Below, piece after piece: positions 7,877 through 15,318 of a stretch of DNA of 59,220 nt. This DNA comes from Flavimaribacter sp039888615 (GTDB taxonomy: Bacteria > Pseudomonadota > Alphaproteobacteria > Rhizobiales > Rhizobiaceae): NCBI GenBank assembly GCA_039888615.1, contig JBDQQS010000025.1; one strand, given 5' to 3'. The position numbers and the translations under genes are program-made. Under the pieces are notes generated by a model, which saw only the letters and a list, made by a program, of their open reading frames with translations, was not told the origin of the DNA and did not search any database. Every line of letters starts with the position of its first letter. The stretch's first letter is position 1.

Positions 7877-8406
7877 AGAACTGGACAAATCCTGACGATC
7901 TCGTCGATCACAATGGTGGAATGGACCGCGTTGCTCTTATCGACGCCCGGACGGAACCGGTGAATATCCGCCAGGCCGTCGTTGTGCCGCGGGCCGATGA
8001 GGAATGCAGCCAGATACCCGTTGCATTCGTCGTGAAGGCTGAAGCCGCGTCCCTGACCGTGCAGGACGTCAAAGACTATACTCTAAAGAACGGGCCGAGC
8101 TATCAGTATCCGCGCCGTGTGCTCTTCGCCGCAGAACTGCCGCTGGAAAGTCTGACTGAGCTCCTGGCCAATCACCTGGGTCCGCGGGGGATCACGGTCA
8201 ACGCCATTGCGCCGGGCGCCACAGTCACGGATATGAACCGGCTTGACGAAGATCCCGAAAAGGCAAAGGCGACGGCGAACACGATTGCGCTTCGTCGGGT
8301 CGGATACCCACAGGATGTCGCCACCGTGGCGCTGTTTTTGTGTTCATCGGCTGGCGGTTGGGTTACAGGGCAATGCGTTGACGCTTCGGGCGGCCAGCGA
8401 CTCTGA
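7873..8406 (+). pseudogene. in-frame chimera of acyl-CoA ligase ends and an SDR C-terminus
   Basis: An open 177-residue frame made of three pieces. Residues 1 to about 30 (MKNWTNPDDLVDH, MDRVALIDARTEP) look like the start of an AMP-forming acyl-CoA ligase. Residues about 33-92 (AVVVPRADEE, IPVAFVVKAE, YQYPRRVLFAAELPL) are the C-terminal AMP-binding domain of such a ligase. From about residue 94 (LLANHLGPRGITVNAIAPG through VTGQCVDASGGQRL) it is the last third of a short-chain dehydrogenase. The ligase catalytic core and the SDR cofactor site and Tyr-Lys pair are missing. All junctions are in frame. Function is unlikely, although a stable small protein cannot be excluded. Confidence 0.8.
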
Positions 8407-8435
8407 CGAGAAGGGCCGGCGACGCCGCGCCGGAT

Positions 8436-8443
8436 GGGAGGAG
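8436..8443 (+). promoter_or_regulatory. ribosome binding site fixing the Lrp/AsnC start
   Basis: GGGAGGAG lies 8 bp before the ATG at 8452. It shows that translation starts there and not at the in-frame ATG at 8434, which overlaps the site itself. Confidence 0.7.
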
Positions 8444-8451
8444 ACGTCACA

Positions 8452-8928
8452 ATGATTGACGATATCGACAAAAAAATCCTGGGGCTGCTTCAGAAGGATT
8501 GCACGCTTCCGGCGACCGAGATCGCAAGCCGCGTGGGCTTGTCGGCGACGCCCTGCTGGCGGCGTATTCAGAAGCTCGAAGAAGAGAAATTCATCCGCTC
8601 CCGGGTGGCGCTGCTGGACAGCGTGAAGCTGAACGTCGATGTGACCGCGTTTATCGCCGTGCGCACCAACCAGCATAACAGGGCCTGGCTCGACAAGTTC
8701 GAGAAGGCCGTCTCGGGCATGGATGAAGTGGTCGATTTCTTCCGGTTGAGCGGCGACATCGACTACCTGATCCGCGTCGCCTTGCCGAACATCAAGGCCT
8801 ATGACGCGTTCTACAAGCGCCTGATCGAAAAAGTGGATATGAGCGACGTGAACTGCATGTTCGCCATGGAGACGATCAAGTCGACGACCGAGCTCCCCCT
8901 GCATTATGCGGAAACCAAACAGCGCTGA
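8452..8928 (+). CDS. Lrp/AsnC-family transcriptional regulator
   Basis: A 158-residue protein of standard Lrp/AsnC size. The N-terminal winged helix-turn-helix begins IDDIDKKILGLLQKD and has the recognition segment EIASRVGLSATPCWRRIQKL. The C-terminal RAM domain (about residues 65-150) includes FFRLSGDIDYLIRVALP, the effector-binding and oligomerisation module. Such regulators sense amino acids and usually control adjacent amino acid catabolic genes. It lies 45 bp after the chimeric relic and before the FAD amine oxidase gene, so it may control the PLP enzyme, M20 hydrolase and oxidase genes around it. Confidence 0.92.
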   Translation: MIDDIDKKILGLLQKDCTLPATEIASRVGLSATPCWRRIQKLEEEKFIRSRVALLDSVKLNVDVTAFIAVRTNQHNRAWLDKFEKAVSGMDEVVDFFRLSGDIDYLIRVALPNIKAYDAFYKRLIEKVDMSDVNCMFAMETIKSTTELPLHYAETKQR

Positions 8929-9101
8929 CGCTTCCGTGGCGACCGATGGGGCGCTCGCCGCGTATTCGTTGCTGACTATCCTTAACAACTGAACATGTTT
9001 TGAGTTTTCCTCCATGGATCCGATTGCTGTCCCAGGTGGGAAGGGCTAATCGTCAATGAACGCCAGGCAATCCGAGCAAGGCCACGAGAGTGTCATCGAC
9101 A

Positions 9102-10403
9102 ATGCCGACGCAGCAAATCTTCACCGACGAGTACAAGGACACGCCCTATTGGTGGGACGTCAGCCCCGCGCCGGAGGCGCCCAAGCAGGATCTTCCTTCC
9201 AGATCGGAAGTGGCGATCGTTGGCGGGGGCTACACTGGATCGTGCGCGGCGATCGCCACGGCCCGGGGCGGCCGCGAGACGCTGGTTCTGGACGCGGAGC
9301 AGCCGGGTTGGGGCTGCAGTTCGCGCAACGGCGGACAGATCAGCAATACGCTCAAGCCGTCGCTGTCTTCGCTGACCCGAAAATACGGCGCAGACCTTGC
9401 CCTCAAAATACTTCAGGAAGGCATGCGGTCGACGGAATTCCTGCGCGAGTTCATCGAGCAGGAAGAGATCGATTGCGATTATCGGCAGAACGGCAAATTC
9501 TTCGCCGCTCATAATCCCGCGCAATACGAGGCGATGGCCAGGAAGTACGCCAATCAGACCAAGGGGCTGGAGGTCGAGGCGCACATGGCGCCGCGGGCCG
9601 ATCAGCGCAGCGAAATCGGATCGGACGCCTATTACGGGGGAGCTGTTCTGCCGCAAAATGCGGCGCTCGACCCGGCCAAGCTCCAGAACGGGCTTGTTGA
9701 TCGCGCCAAGGCGGCCGGCGCGCGCTTCATCTCCCATTGTCGCGTCGAAAACATTCGCCGCGAGGGCAAAGGGTTTCGACTGCAGACGGCAAAAGGGCCG
9801 GTGTTCGCCGACGATGTGATTATCGCGACGAGTGGTTATACCGGGGCGGTGACGCCATGGCTGCGCCGGCGCGTCATTCCGATCGGCAGCTACGTCATCG
9901 CTACGGAAATGTTGCCGCCGGAAACGGTTCGCGAGATGTTTCCCCACGACCGTATTGTGACGGATTCCCGCAAGGTCGTTTACTATTACCGCGCGTCGCC
10001 GGACGGACGCAGGGTGCTGTTCGGCGGGCGCGTCTCCTTGACGGAGACCAACTCGCGGGCAAGCGCGCCTCTGCTTCGCAAGGAGTTGATTTCCCTGTTC
10101 CCGCAGATCAGCGATGTCCGCATCAGCCATTCCTGGATGGGTTTCGTCGATTTCACGTTCGATTCCATGCCGCATGTCGGCAAGCATGACGGGATGTATT
10201 ACGCCATGGGCTATTGCGGCTCGGGCATCGCGACGGCGACCTATCTGGGAATGAAAGCCGGCCAGAAGGTGCTGGGCAGCCCTGAGGGCGATACGCCGCT
10301 CGACAAGACCCGCTTTTCCACCCGGCCGTTCTATACGGGGAATCCGTGGTTTCTGTCCCAATCCATCCGCTATTATCGCTGGCGTGACGCATCCGGAAAA
10401 TAA
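9102..10403 (+). CDS. FAD-dependent amine/amino acid oxidoreductase (DadA/PuuB type)
   Basis: A DAO-superfamily flavoprotein of 433 residues from this ATG (437 from GTG at 9090, which has an AAGG 7 bp upstream). The dinucleotide-binding motif is SEVAIVGGGYTGSCAA at about residues 35-50, followed by SRNGGQISN, typical of gamma-glutamylputrescine oxidase and D-amino acid dehydrogenase relatives. The C-terminal GYCGSGIATATYLG closes the FAD site. YWWDVSPAP near the N-terminus is common in the PuuB/OrdL group. It would oxidise a primary or secondary amine to an imine. It follows the Lrp-type regulator gene by about 170 bp in the same direction and may be its target. Confidence 0.88.
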   Translation: MPTQQIFTDEYKDTPYWWDVSPAPEAPKQDLPSRSEVAIVGGGYTGSCAAIATARGGRETLVLDAEQPGWGCSSRNGGQISNTLKPSLSSLTRKYGADLALKILQEGMRSTEFLREFIEQEEIDCDYRQNGKFFAAHNPAQYEAMARKYANQTKGLEVEAHMAPRADQRSEIGSDAYYGGAVLPQNAALDPAKLQNGLVDRAKAAGARFISHCRVENIRREGKGFRLQTAKGPVFADDVIIATSGYTGAVTPWLRRRVIPIGSYVIATEMLPPETVREMFPHDRIVTDSRKVVYYYRASPDGRRVLFGGRVSLTETNSRASAPLLRKELISLFPQISDVRISHSWMGFVDFTFDSMPHVGKHDGMYYAMGYCGSGIATATYLGMKAGQKVLGSPEGDTPLDKTRFSTRPFYTGNPWFLSQSIRYYRWRDASGK

Positions 10404-10465
10404 TCATAGTAAAATAATAATGTAAAATCAATATCTTATATCAATACCACAGCGACCTCCGGGTA

Positions 10466-10574
10466 TCTGGGTTTGTTTCGGGAATTTGCGTTTCGCCACC
10501 TTTCTTGGATTTGGCTTTGTTTCGGGAATCGGTGATTTTGCGGGTTTTCCGCTATCTGGCTTCGTTTCGGGAAT
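10466..10574. repeat. three spaced copies of a 20-bp motif (GGYTTYGTTTCGGGAAT core)
   Basis: Near-identical 20-mers occupy 10466-10485, 10510-10529 and 10555-10574. They are TCTGGGTTTGTTTCGGGAAT, TTTGGCTTTGTTTCGGGAAT and TCTGGCTTCGTTTCGGGAAT. Starts are 44 and 45 bp apart, all in the same orientation. The intervening sequence is also partly similar. There is no gene here, so they could be protein-binding sites, remnants of a mobile element end, or a small duplication array. Function unknown. Confidence 0.7.
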
Positions 10575-10868
10575 CCGGAATTTCAACTTTCCTCACGGCC
10601 GCAGACAACCGATGACGCCGATTTGAGAGCGGAACCGACCATAGCACGAATTGCCGAACAATTCAGCCTGTTTGTTCCTTTTTTGTTCACATTTCCGAGT
10701 GACGAAACCGGTTTGTGCTACTCCGCGAATTCGACACGCCGAGGCTCTTCGCCAGCATTTTGACGGCCTCATTCATCGCAATCACCGGCTTTGCGATCGT
10801 TTCCGTTATCGAAAAGATCGTTATACGCTGGGACGCCGCTTCGGTGACCTGACGTCCCTGGCGATTGG
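10575..10868. other. gene-free stretch
   Basis: No frame here resembles a known protein on either strand. The stretch is less GC-rich than its neighbours and lies between the repeat trio and the multicopper oxidase relic, so it is probably decayed or island-derived DNA. Confidence 0.5.
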
Positions 10869-11000
10869 TCAGGACACGGTGAAATCCGTCTTCATTCCGG
10901 AATACTCGTGCTCGAGGATGTGACAATGGAGCATGAAGGGGTTTGTCCTGACGCCGGATACTGAAAGGCGACCTGGATATCGCAGAACCCGTCTTTCTCC
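10869..11000 (-). pseudogene. multicopper oxidase C-terminal relic with a frameshift
   Basis: On the minus strand, 10937-10869 encodes FMLHCHILEHEYSGMKTDFT and then VS-stop. This is the last copper-binding motif of multicopper oxidases (HCHxxxHxxxxM), which carries ligands of the type 1 and trinuclear sites. Immediately upstream, in another frame, 10999-10939 reads EKDGFCDIQVAFQYPASGQT, which is the expected preceding strand. A one-base indel in a short C run near 10938-10941 separates the two. Nothing further upstream is convincing, so only about 45 residues of a roughly 450-residue protein survive. Confidence 0.65.
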
Positions 11001-11225
11001 AACGGCGCTTGTCGTCAGCACCTCTCTTCTATTGATCAATCTCTTGACGCGTGTCCAATCCTTTTGCCGATCAGTGCCGGCTCGATGGGCTGAGTGCTGG
11101 CGGTTTGCCGCCCAGTTGGTGTACATGTGATTCCCGGCCGGAGTCGCAAAGATATCTCAATCGACGCCGCGCCAGTTCCTGAGCGGGCGACAGGCCGCAT
11201 CAATCCGGCAGGCTGGGAGAGGTGA

Positions 11226-12188
11226 ATGCCGTTGGGCGACGTCCGCGTATCGATATTCATATTGCCTTGGCTTCTGGCCTTGTTGCTCACCTTTACGGGC
11301 TCGTCGATGGCGAAAACGATCATGATTGACGGACCGGAGGGTCCATTGGCCGGGGAAGCAACGGCCGTCGACGGCGCACGTCATGTGATCGTCATCATAC
11401 CCGGCTCCGGTCCGGTGGACCGCGACGGCAACAGCCCGCAGGGCGGGCTGGCCACAGACGCTTACAAGATGCTGGCGGACACGCTCGCAGACGAAGGGAT
11501 AGCCTCGATCAGGATCGACAAGCGCGGCTTTTTCGGCAGCAGCGCCGCGATTGCCGATCCAAACGACGTGACGATCGAAGCCTATGCCGGGGATGCGCGC
11601 GACTGGTTGAAGCGCGCCGCGGAGATGGCCCCGTGCGTCTGGATCGCAGGTCATTCGGAGGGCGGGCTGGTTGCGCTCGTCGCGAGCCGCAAGCCGCCCG
11701 AAGCGCTATGCGGACTGTTGTTGCTTTCGACCGCCGGGCGGCCGATGGGTAAATTGTTGCGGGAACAGCTGCGCGCGATGCCGGGAATGGCGCCATCGAT
11801 GCCGGCGATCGATCGTATCGTGACAGGTCTCGAGGCCGGCCGCACTGCCGATCCCGAGGAACTGCCGCCGCATCTGAAGGCGATGTTCTCACCCGGCCTG
11901 CAGCGCTACATGATCGATCTGTTCTCTCACGATCCCGTTGCCCTGGCGCATGACTGGCAGGGGCCGGCGCTGATCGTACAGGGGGATGCGGACATACAGG
12001 TCAAGCAGATTGACGCCATTCTGCTCGCCGAGGCGCTTCCGCAAGCCGAGAAGGTGGTCCTTGAGGGCGCCACACACATGCTGAAAGTCGACGTTCCGGA
12101 CCAGCCGCTAGCGACCTACACCGATCCCTCGCATCCACTGCACCCGGACCTTGTTCCCGCCATATCGGAATTTCTGGCGCGCAATTAA
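11226..12188 (+). CDS. exported alpha/beta hydrolase
   Basis: A 320-residue protein with a hydrophobic N-terminal segment (about residues 8-28, FILPWLLALLLTF) that looks like a signal peptide or anchor, so it probably acts in the periplasm. The alpha/beta hydrolase triad is visible: S144 in AGHSEGG, D254 in VQGDADIQV and H284 in GATHML. IIPGSGPVDRDGN (58-70) is the oxyanion region found in the YqjL/S9-like esterase group. The substrate is unknown. A GAGAGG site lies a few bases before the ATG. Its 3' end overlaps the convergent iclR-type gene by 4 bp. Confidence 0.85.
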   Translation: MPLGDVRVSIFILPWLLALLLTFTGSSMAKTIMIDGPEGPLAGEATAVDGARHVIVIIPGSGPVDRDGNSPQGGLATDAYKMLADTLADEGIASIRIDKRGFFGSSAAIADPNDVTIEAYAGDARDWLKRAAEMAPCVWIAGHSEGGLVALVASRKPPEALCGLLLLSTAGRPMGKLLREQLRAMPGMAPSMPAIDRIVTGLEAGRTADPEELPPHLKAMFSPGLQRYMIDLFSHDPVALAHDWQGPALIVQGDADIQVKQIDAILLAEALPQAEKVVLEGATHMLKVDVPDQPLATYTDPSHPLHPDLVPAISEFLARN

Positions 12189-13006
12189 GCGTGCTGGCGG
12201 CGGCTGGAACCAGGAACCGCGTCGGGAATGCTGACCAGCCGCGACAGGCGCTCGGTAATGATCGAGGAAGCGCGGCGCAGCTGTTCGAGCGCACTGTCCC
12301 TTATGTCCTGAAAGGTCTCCGGTCCGGGCGAGGCGAGGCTGATGCCGGCGACGATGTCGCCTCGGCTGTCAAGAACCGGAACGCCGATGGCGTAGATGCC
12401 TTCTATATTTTCGCCCAGGCAATCCGCATAGCCGTTCTTGCGAATCTCGATCACCTCTTCATAGAGACGTATCGGCTCGACTATCGTGTTGCCAGTCAGT
12501 CGCGGCATGTCCAGCGTCTGCAGGAACGTCGCCAGTTCGTCGTTTTCCAGACGGGCGAGTGCGATCTTGCCTATGGATGTCGAATGCAACGGAGCGGTTC
12601 GGCCGGGCTGGGGATAGACGTGTATCGGAGGGCTCGGCAACGAGAGGAAATACACCATTTCGGTGTCGTGCATTGCGCCGAGATAGGCGGCCATGTTGCA
12701 GTTTTTCGCGACTTTCTGCAGTTCCTCGAATGCGGCGTCGGCGAGCGTTCTCTGTACGAGATAGGATTGCCCCGCCTCGTAAAGCCCGTATCCGGTGCGG
12801 TAGCGCATGGTGCGCGGATCCTGCTCGACAAAATCGTGGTTCTTCAGGGTCGCCAGCAAACGGTGGACGACGCTGGGCGGGATCGCCAGTCTTCGGCCAA
12901 GTTCACGAACGCCGATATCGCCCTGTGTGGAGCTCAGCATCTTGAGGATCATCAGCGCTTTTGAAAGCGACTGGTTGGCGTCGAGTTCGGAGAGATGTCT
13001 GGTCAT
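12185..13006 (-). CDS. IclR-family transcriptional regulator
   Basis: A 273-residue IclR protein. The N-terminal winged helix (about 12-75) includes SLSKALMILKMLSS and ELGRRLAIPPSVVHRLLATL. The C-terminal effector domain (about 90-260) has the family features LHSTSIGKIALA and the GIYAIGVPVLDSRGDIVAGI segment that binds small organic acids. It is the last gene of the long minus-strand operon, 71 bp after an LLM oxidoreductase gene, and has its own AAGGA ribosome site. It probably controls uptake and breakdown of the operon's substrate, with the livH/livK intergenic region as the likely target. Confidence 0.92.
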   Translation of the reverse strand: MTRHLSELDANQSLSKALMILKMLSSTQGDIGVRELGRRLAIPPSVVHRLLATLKNHDFVEQDPRTMRYRTGYGLYEAGQSYLVQRTLADAAFEELQKVAKNCNMAAYLGAMHDTEMVYFLSLPSPPIHVYPQPGRTAPLHSTSIGKIALARLENDELATFLQTLDMPRLTGNTIVEPIRLYEEVIEIRKNGYADCLGENIEGIYAIGVPVLDSRGDIVAGISLASPGPETFQDIRDSALEQLRRASSIITERLSRLVSIPDAVPGSSRRQHA

Positions 13007-13077
13007 GGTGTCGGTCCTTTGCGCCTAAACTTTGAGCGCACTCCCCGGACGCCCAATTACTGGCCAGCATCGTGCCA

Positions 13078-14055
13078 TCAGTCGCGAATTGCTGCAAGGC
13101 TGTTGAGAAGGGGGGCCAGTTCTTCTGCGCTGCTGACGCCGGTGACGATCAGCTGATCCAGCCCGACCTCTTCATATTCAGACAGGCGTTTGCGCACATC
13201 GTCCGGCTTGCCGGCGACTGCATGTCTGCGCACGATGTCGTCGCTCACAAGACTGTCGACGGTCGGCCAGTCGCTGTTCGCATAGGCCTTTGCGAGCGCC
13301 GGCTGATCGAGCGTCCCGCCGCCGAGTTCGATGTTGGTCTTGTGATGCATGCCGCGCAGGATGAAGGCCATCTTGCGGCGCAGGCTGTCGAATGCGCGCT
13401 TCTCGTCCTCGTCGATCGCGGCGTAGACGAGACCCATGCGACGGATCTTGCTTCCGGATTCGGCTTCGCCTGCGGCGGTTTCCGCGAGGCAGGACTGAAT
13501 GAAGGCGACGGACGCGGCGGCGCTGATGAGCAGGCCGTCGGCGTGCGAGCCGGCGAGCTTAAGCATCTTGGGTCCGGACGCGGCGAGTATCAGCGGCACG
13601 TTGCGCTTGCCGGCCTCGAGCGCGCGCCCTTCCACCTGGAAGCGATTGCCCTGGAACTGGACGACCTCGCCGCTCAACAGAGCGCGGCAGAGCTCGAGCG
13701 CTTCGCGCATGACCAGAAGCGGCTTGTCGGACTCGATGCCCGCGGCTTCGAGATCGCGCGGCGCGCCGACGCCGAGACAGAGCGAAACGCGGCCGGGAAA
13801 CAATTCATCGAGCGTGGCGGCCGCCATGGCGATGTAGACCGGATGGACGCTGAAGGGGCTCATGGCCATCAGCGCTATTTTCAGCCGGCTCGTTGCGCTC
13901 AATATCGCTGCGGCGCTGGCGACCGGCTCGCGCTGGAAAAGGTGGCTCGCGAGCCAGAGGGTTTCGACCCCCGTCGCGTCCATCAGCGAGACCATCTTCT
14001 GAACTTCTGGCCAGGGTTCGTTGCCGTTCAGCGCGACGCCTATTTCTGAAGACAT
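13078..14055 (-). CDS. LLM-class flavin-dependent oxidoreductase (operon copy 2)
   Basis: A 325-residue luciferase-like monooxygenase-fold protein, close to the methylene-tetrahydromethanopterin-reductase-like branch. It has GRVSLCLGVGAPRDLEAAGI in the flavin-phosphate region, VPLILAASGPKMLKLAG typical of the family, and DQLIVTGVSS near the end. Members use FMN or F420 to oxidise or monooxygenate small molecules, including N-heterocycles in the RutA-like branch. It starts 3 bp after the threonine-synthase-like gene ends and shares the operon with a second LLM gene (15315-16322) of clearly different sequence, so the two probably act on successive intermediates. Confidence 0.87.
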   Translation of the reverse strand: MSSEIGVALNGNEPWPEVQKMVSLMDATGVETLWLASHLFQREPVASAAAILSATSRLKIALMAMSPFSVHPVYIAMAAATLDELFPGRVSLCLGVGAPRDLEAAGIESDKPLLVMREALELCRALLSGEVVQFQGNRFQVEGRALEAGKRNVPLILAASGPKMLKLAGSHADGLLISAAASVAFIQSCLAETAAGEAESGSKIRRMGLVYAAIDEDEKRAFDSLRRKMAFILRGMHHKTNIELGGGTLDQPALAKAYANSDWPTVDSLVSDDIVRRHAVAGKPDDVRKRLSEYEEVGLDQLIVTGVSSAEELAPLLNSLAAIRD

Positions 14056-14058
14056 GGT

Positions 14059-15318
14059 CTAAGTCCTCTGCAGCTCGGCGATGAGGGTGTCGAGCGAGTC
14101 GAGATTGTAGAGATTTTCGGGCGGAGCCAGGAGTTCGGCGTCCTTGAGTCCGGTGGACGTCAGGATCGCGACCACGTCGCCGTCGAGTTCGACGCCGCGC
14201 TCCGACGCTTCCTTCGCGGCGGCGAGACCCGCGACGCCCGAGAATTCCTGGTACAGACCCCTGGCGGCGAGCCGCCGGCGCATATCCTGGAAGGTTTCTT
14301 CCGACGACGTGAGCGCGCGATCCCTCTGGTTTTCGAGCGCGACCACGCCGCGCCAGGAACTGACGGAGCAGGAAATGCCCATGGCGATCGAGGCCGGTCC
14401 GTTGACTTCCGTGGCAGGCTCGTTGCTGCTGACGGCGCGTGCGAGAGGTCCGCGCGTGGCCGGTTCGGCGGACAAGATCCGCGGCACATGATCGGTCAGG
14501 CCGAGAGTTTTGAGCTCCTGGAATCCCTTCCATACGCCGAACAGCATTTCGGCGTAGCCGGTGGGCGCCAGCACCGTACTCGGCACGCGGCGTCCAAGCT
14601 GGAGAAACAGTTCGTAAGCAATGGTCTTGTAGCCTTCCGGGCCGTAGGGATTGCCCGTATGGAAACGGGTCAGGTTGCTGGCGGGCATGAAGCCCGCTTC
14701 GTCGACGATGCGACGCAGCACGGTCCAGCGACTTTCGGTGGGGCTGGCGATGACATGGGCGCCCAGGCCGGTGATGAGACGCAGATAGGCGTCCGGCATG
14801 TTTTCGGCGACGATGACGGCGCAGGGCAACCCGGCGCGCGCCGCGTAGGCCGCAGCCGCCGCGCCGTGATTGCCCGATGAGGCCACTGCAATACCGCGCG
14901 CTTCCGACGCGATCGCAGCGCTGACAACGCAGTAGTTCAGACGATCCTTGTGGCTCCAGGTCGGGTTGCGGCTTTCGTCCTTCAGCCAGAGGCGTCCCTT
15001 GACGCCGATCTCGCAGCCGAAGTCTTCAGCGTCGACAAGGGGCGTGCCGCCTTCGCCCATGGACAGGCCGTCGGCAAGCGGAGGCAGAAGCGGCGCCCAG
15101 CGCGACAGGCCCGGCAACGGCGCCTGGTCGAACAGCGCCCGGTCGACCTTGTCGTAGTCATAGGCGATTTCCAGCGGATACTGCATGGCGTCGGTGGATG
15201 TCGCCGGACAGCCGCCGACGATCACCGGCAGGAGCGGGAAGCTCCTGGAGGGATCGCCAAGCGAACGTTGCCCGATTGCCGCGCTACCGGGCAGCATTCC
15301 GGAATTCAGTCTGGTCAT
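14059..15318 (-). CDS. PLP-dependent threonine-synthase-like enzyme
   Basis: A 419-residue fold type II PLP enzyme. K124 in SHKDRLNYC is the expected Schiff-base lysine, and VASSGNHGAAAAAYAARAG (about 146-164) is the phosphate-cradling Ser/Asn loop of threonine synthase, threonine dehydratase and diaminopropionate ammonia-lyase. EGGTPLVDAEDFG precedes it as usual. The N-terminal part lacks a clear zinc-type CxxC pair. Genome context argues against threonine biosynthesis: it sits between two LLM oxidoreductases behind hydantoinase genes, with a 4-bp overlap to the upstream gene. A beta- or gamma-elimination/replacement step in a catabolic pathway is more likely. Confidence 0.85.
   Translation of the reverse strand: MTRLNSGMLPGSAAIGQRSLGDPSRSFPLLPVIVGGCPATSTDAMQYPLEIAYDYDKVDRALFDQAPLPGLSRWAPLLPPLADGLSMGEGGTPLVDAEDFGCEIGVKGRLWLKDESRNPTWSHKDRLNYCVVSAAIASEARGIAVASSGNHGAAAAAYAARAGLPCAVIVAENMPDAYLRLITGLGAHVIASPTESRWTVLRRIVDEAGFMPASNLTRFHTGNPYGPEGYKTIAYELFLQLGRRVPSTVLAPTGYAEMLFGVWKGFQELKTLGLTDHVPRILSAEPATRGPLARAVSSNEPATEVNGPASIAMGISCSVSSWRGVVALENQRDRALTSSEETFQDMRRRLAARGLYQEFSGVAGLAAAKEASERGVELDGDVVAILTSTGLKDAELLAPPENLYNLDSLDTLIAELQRT

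Noticed and set aside
10466..10574. CRISPR array
   Set aside because: Only three imperfect copies with partly similar 24-25 bp intervals and no cas genes; not a repeat-spacer structure.
10651..10923. A 90-codon plus-strand frame in the gene-poor stretch
   Set aside because: It overlaps the multicopper oxidase relic on the other strand and has no domain or ribosome site.
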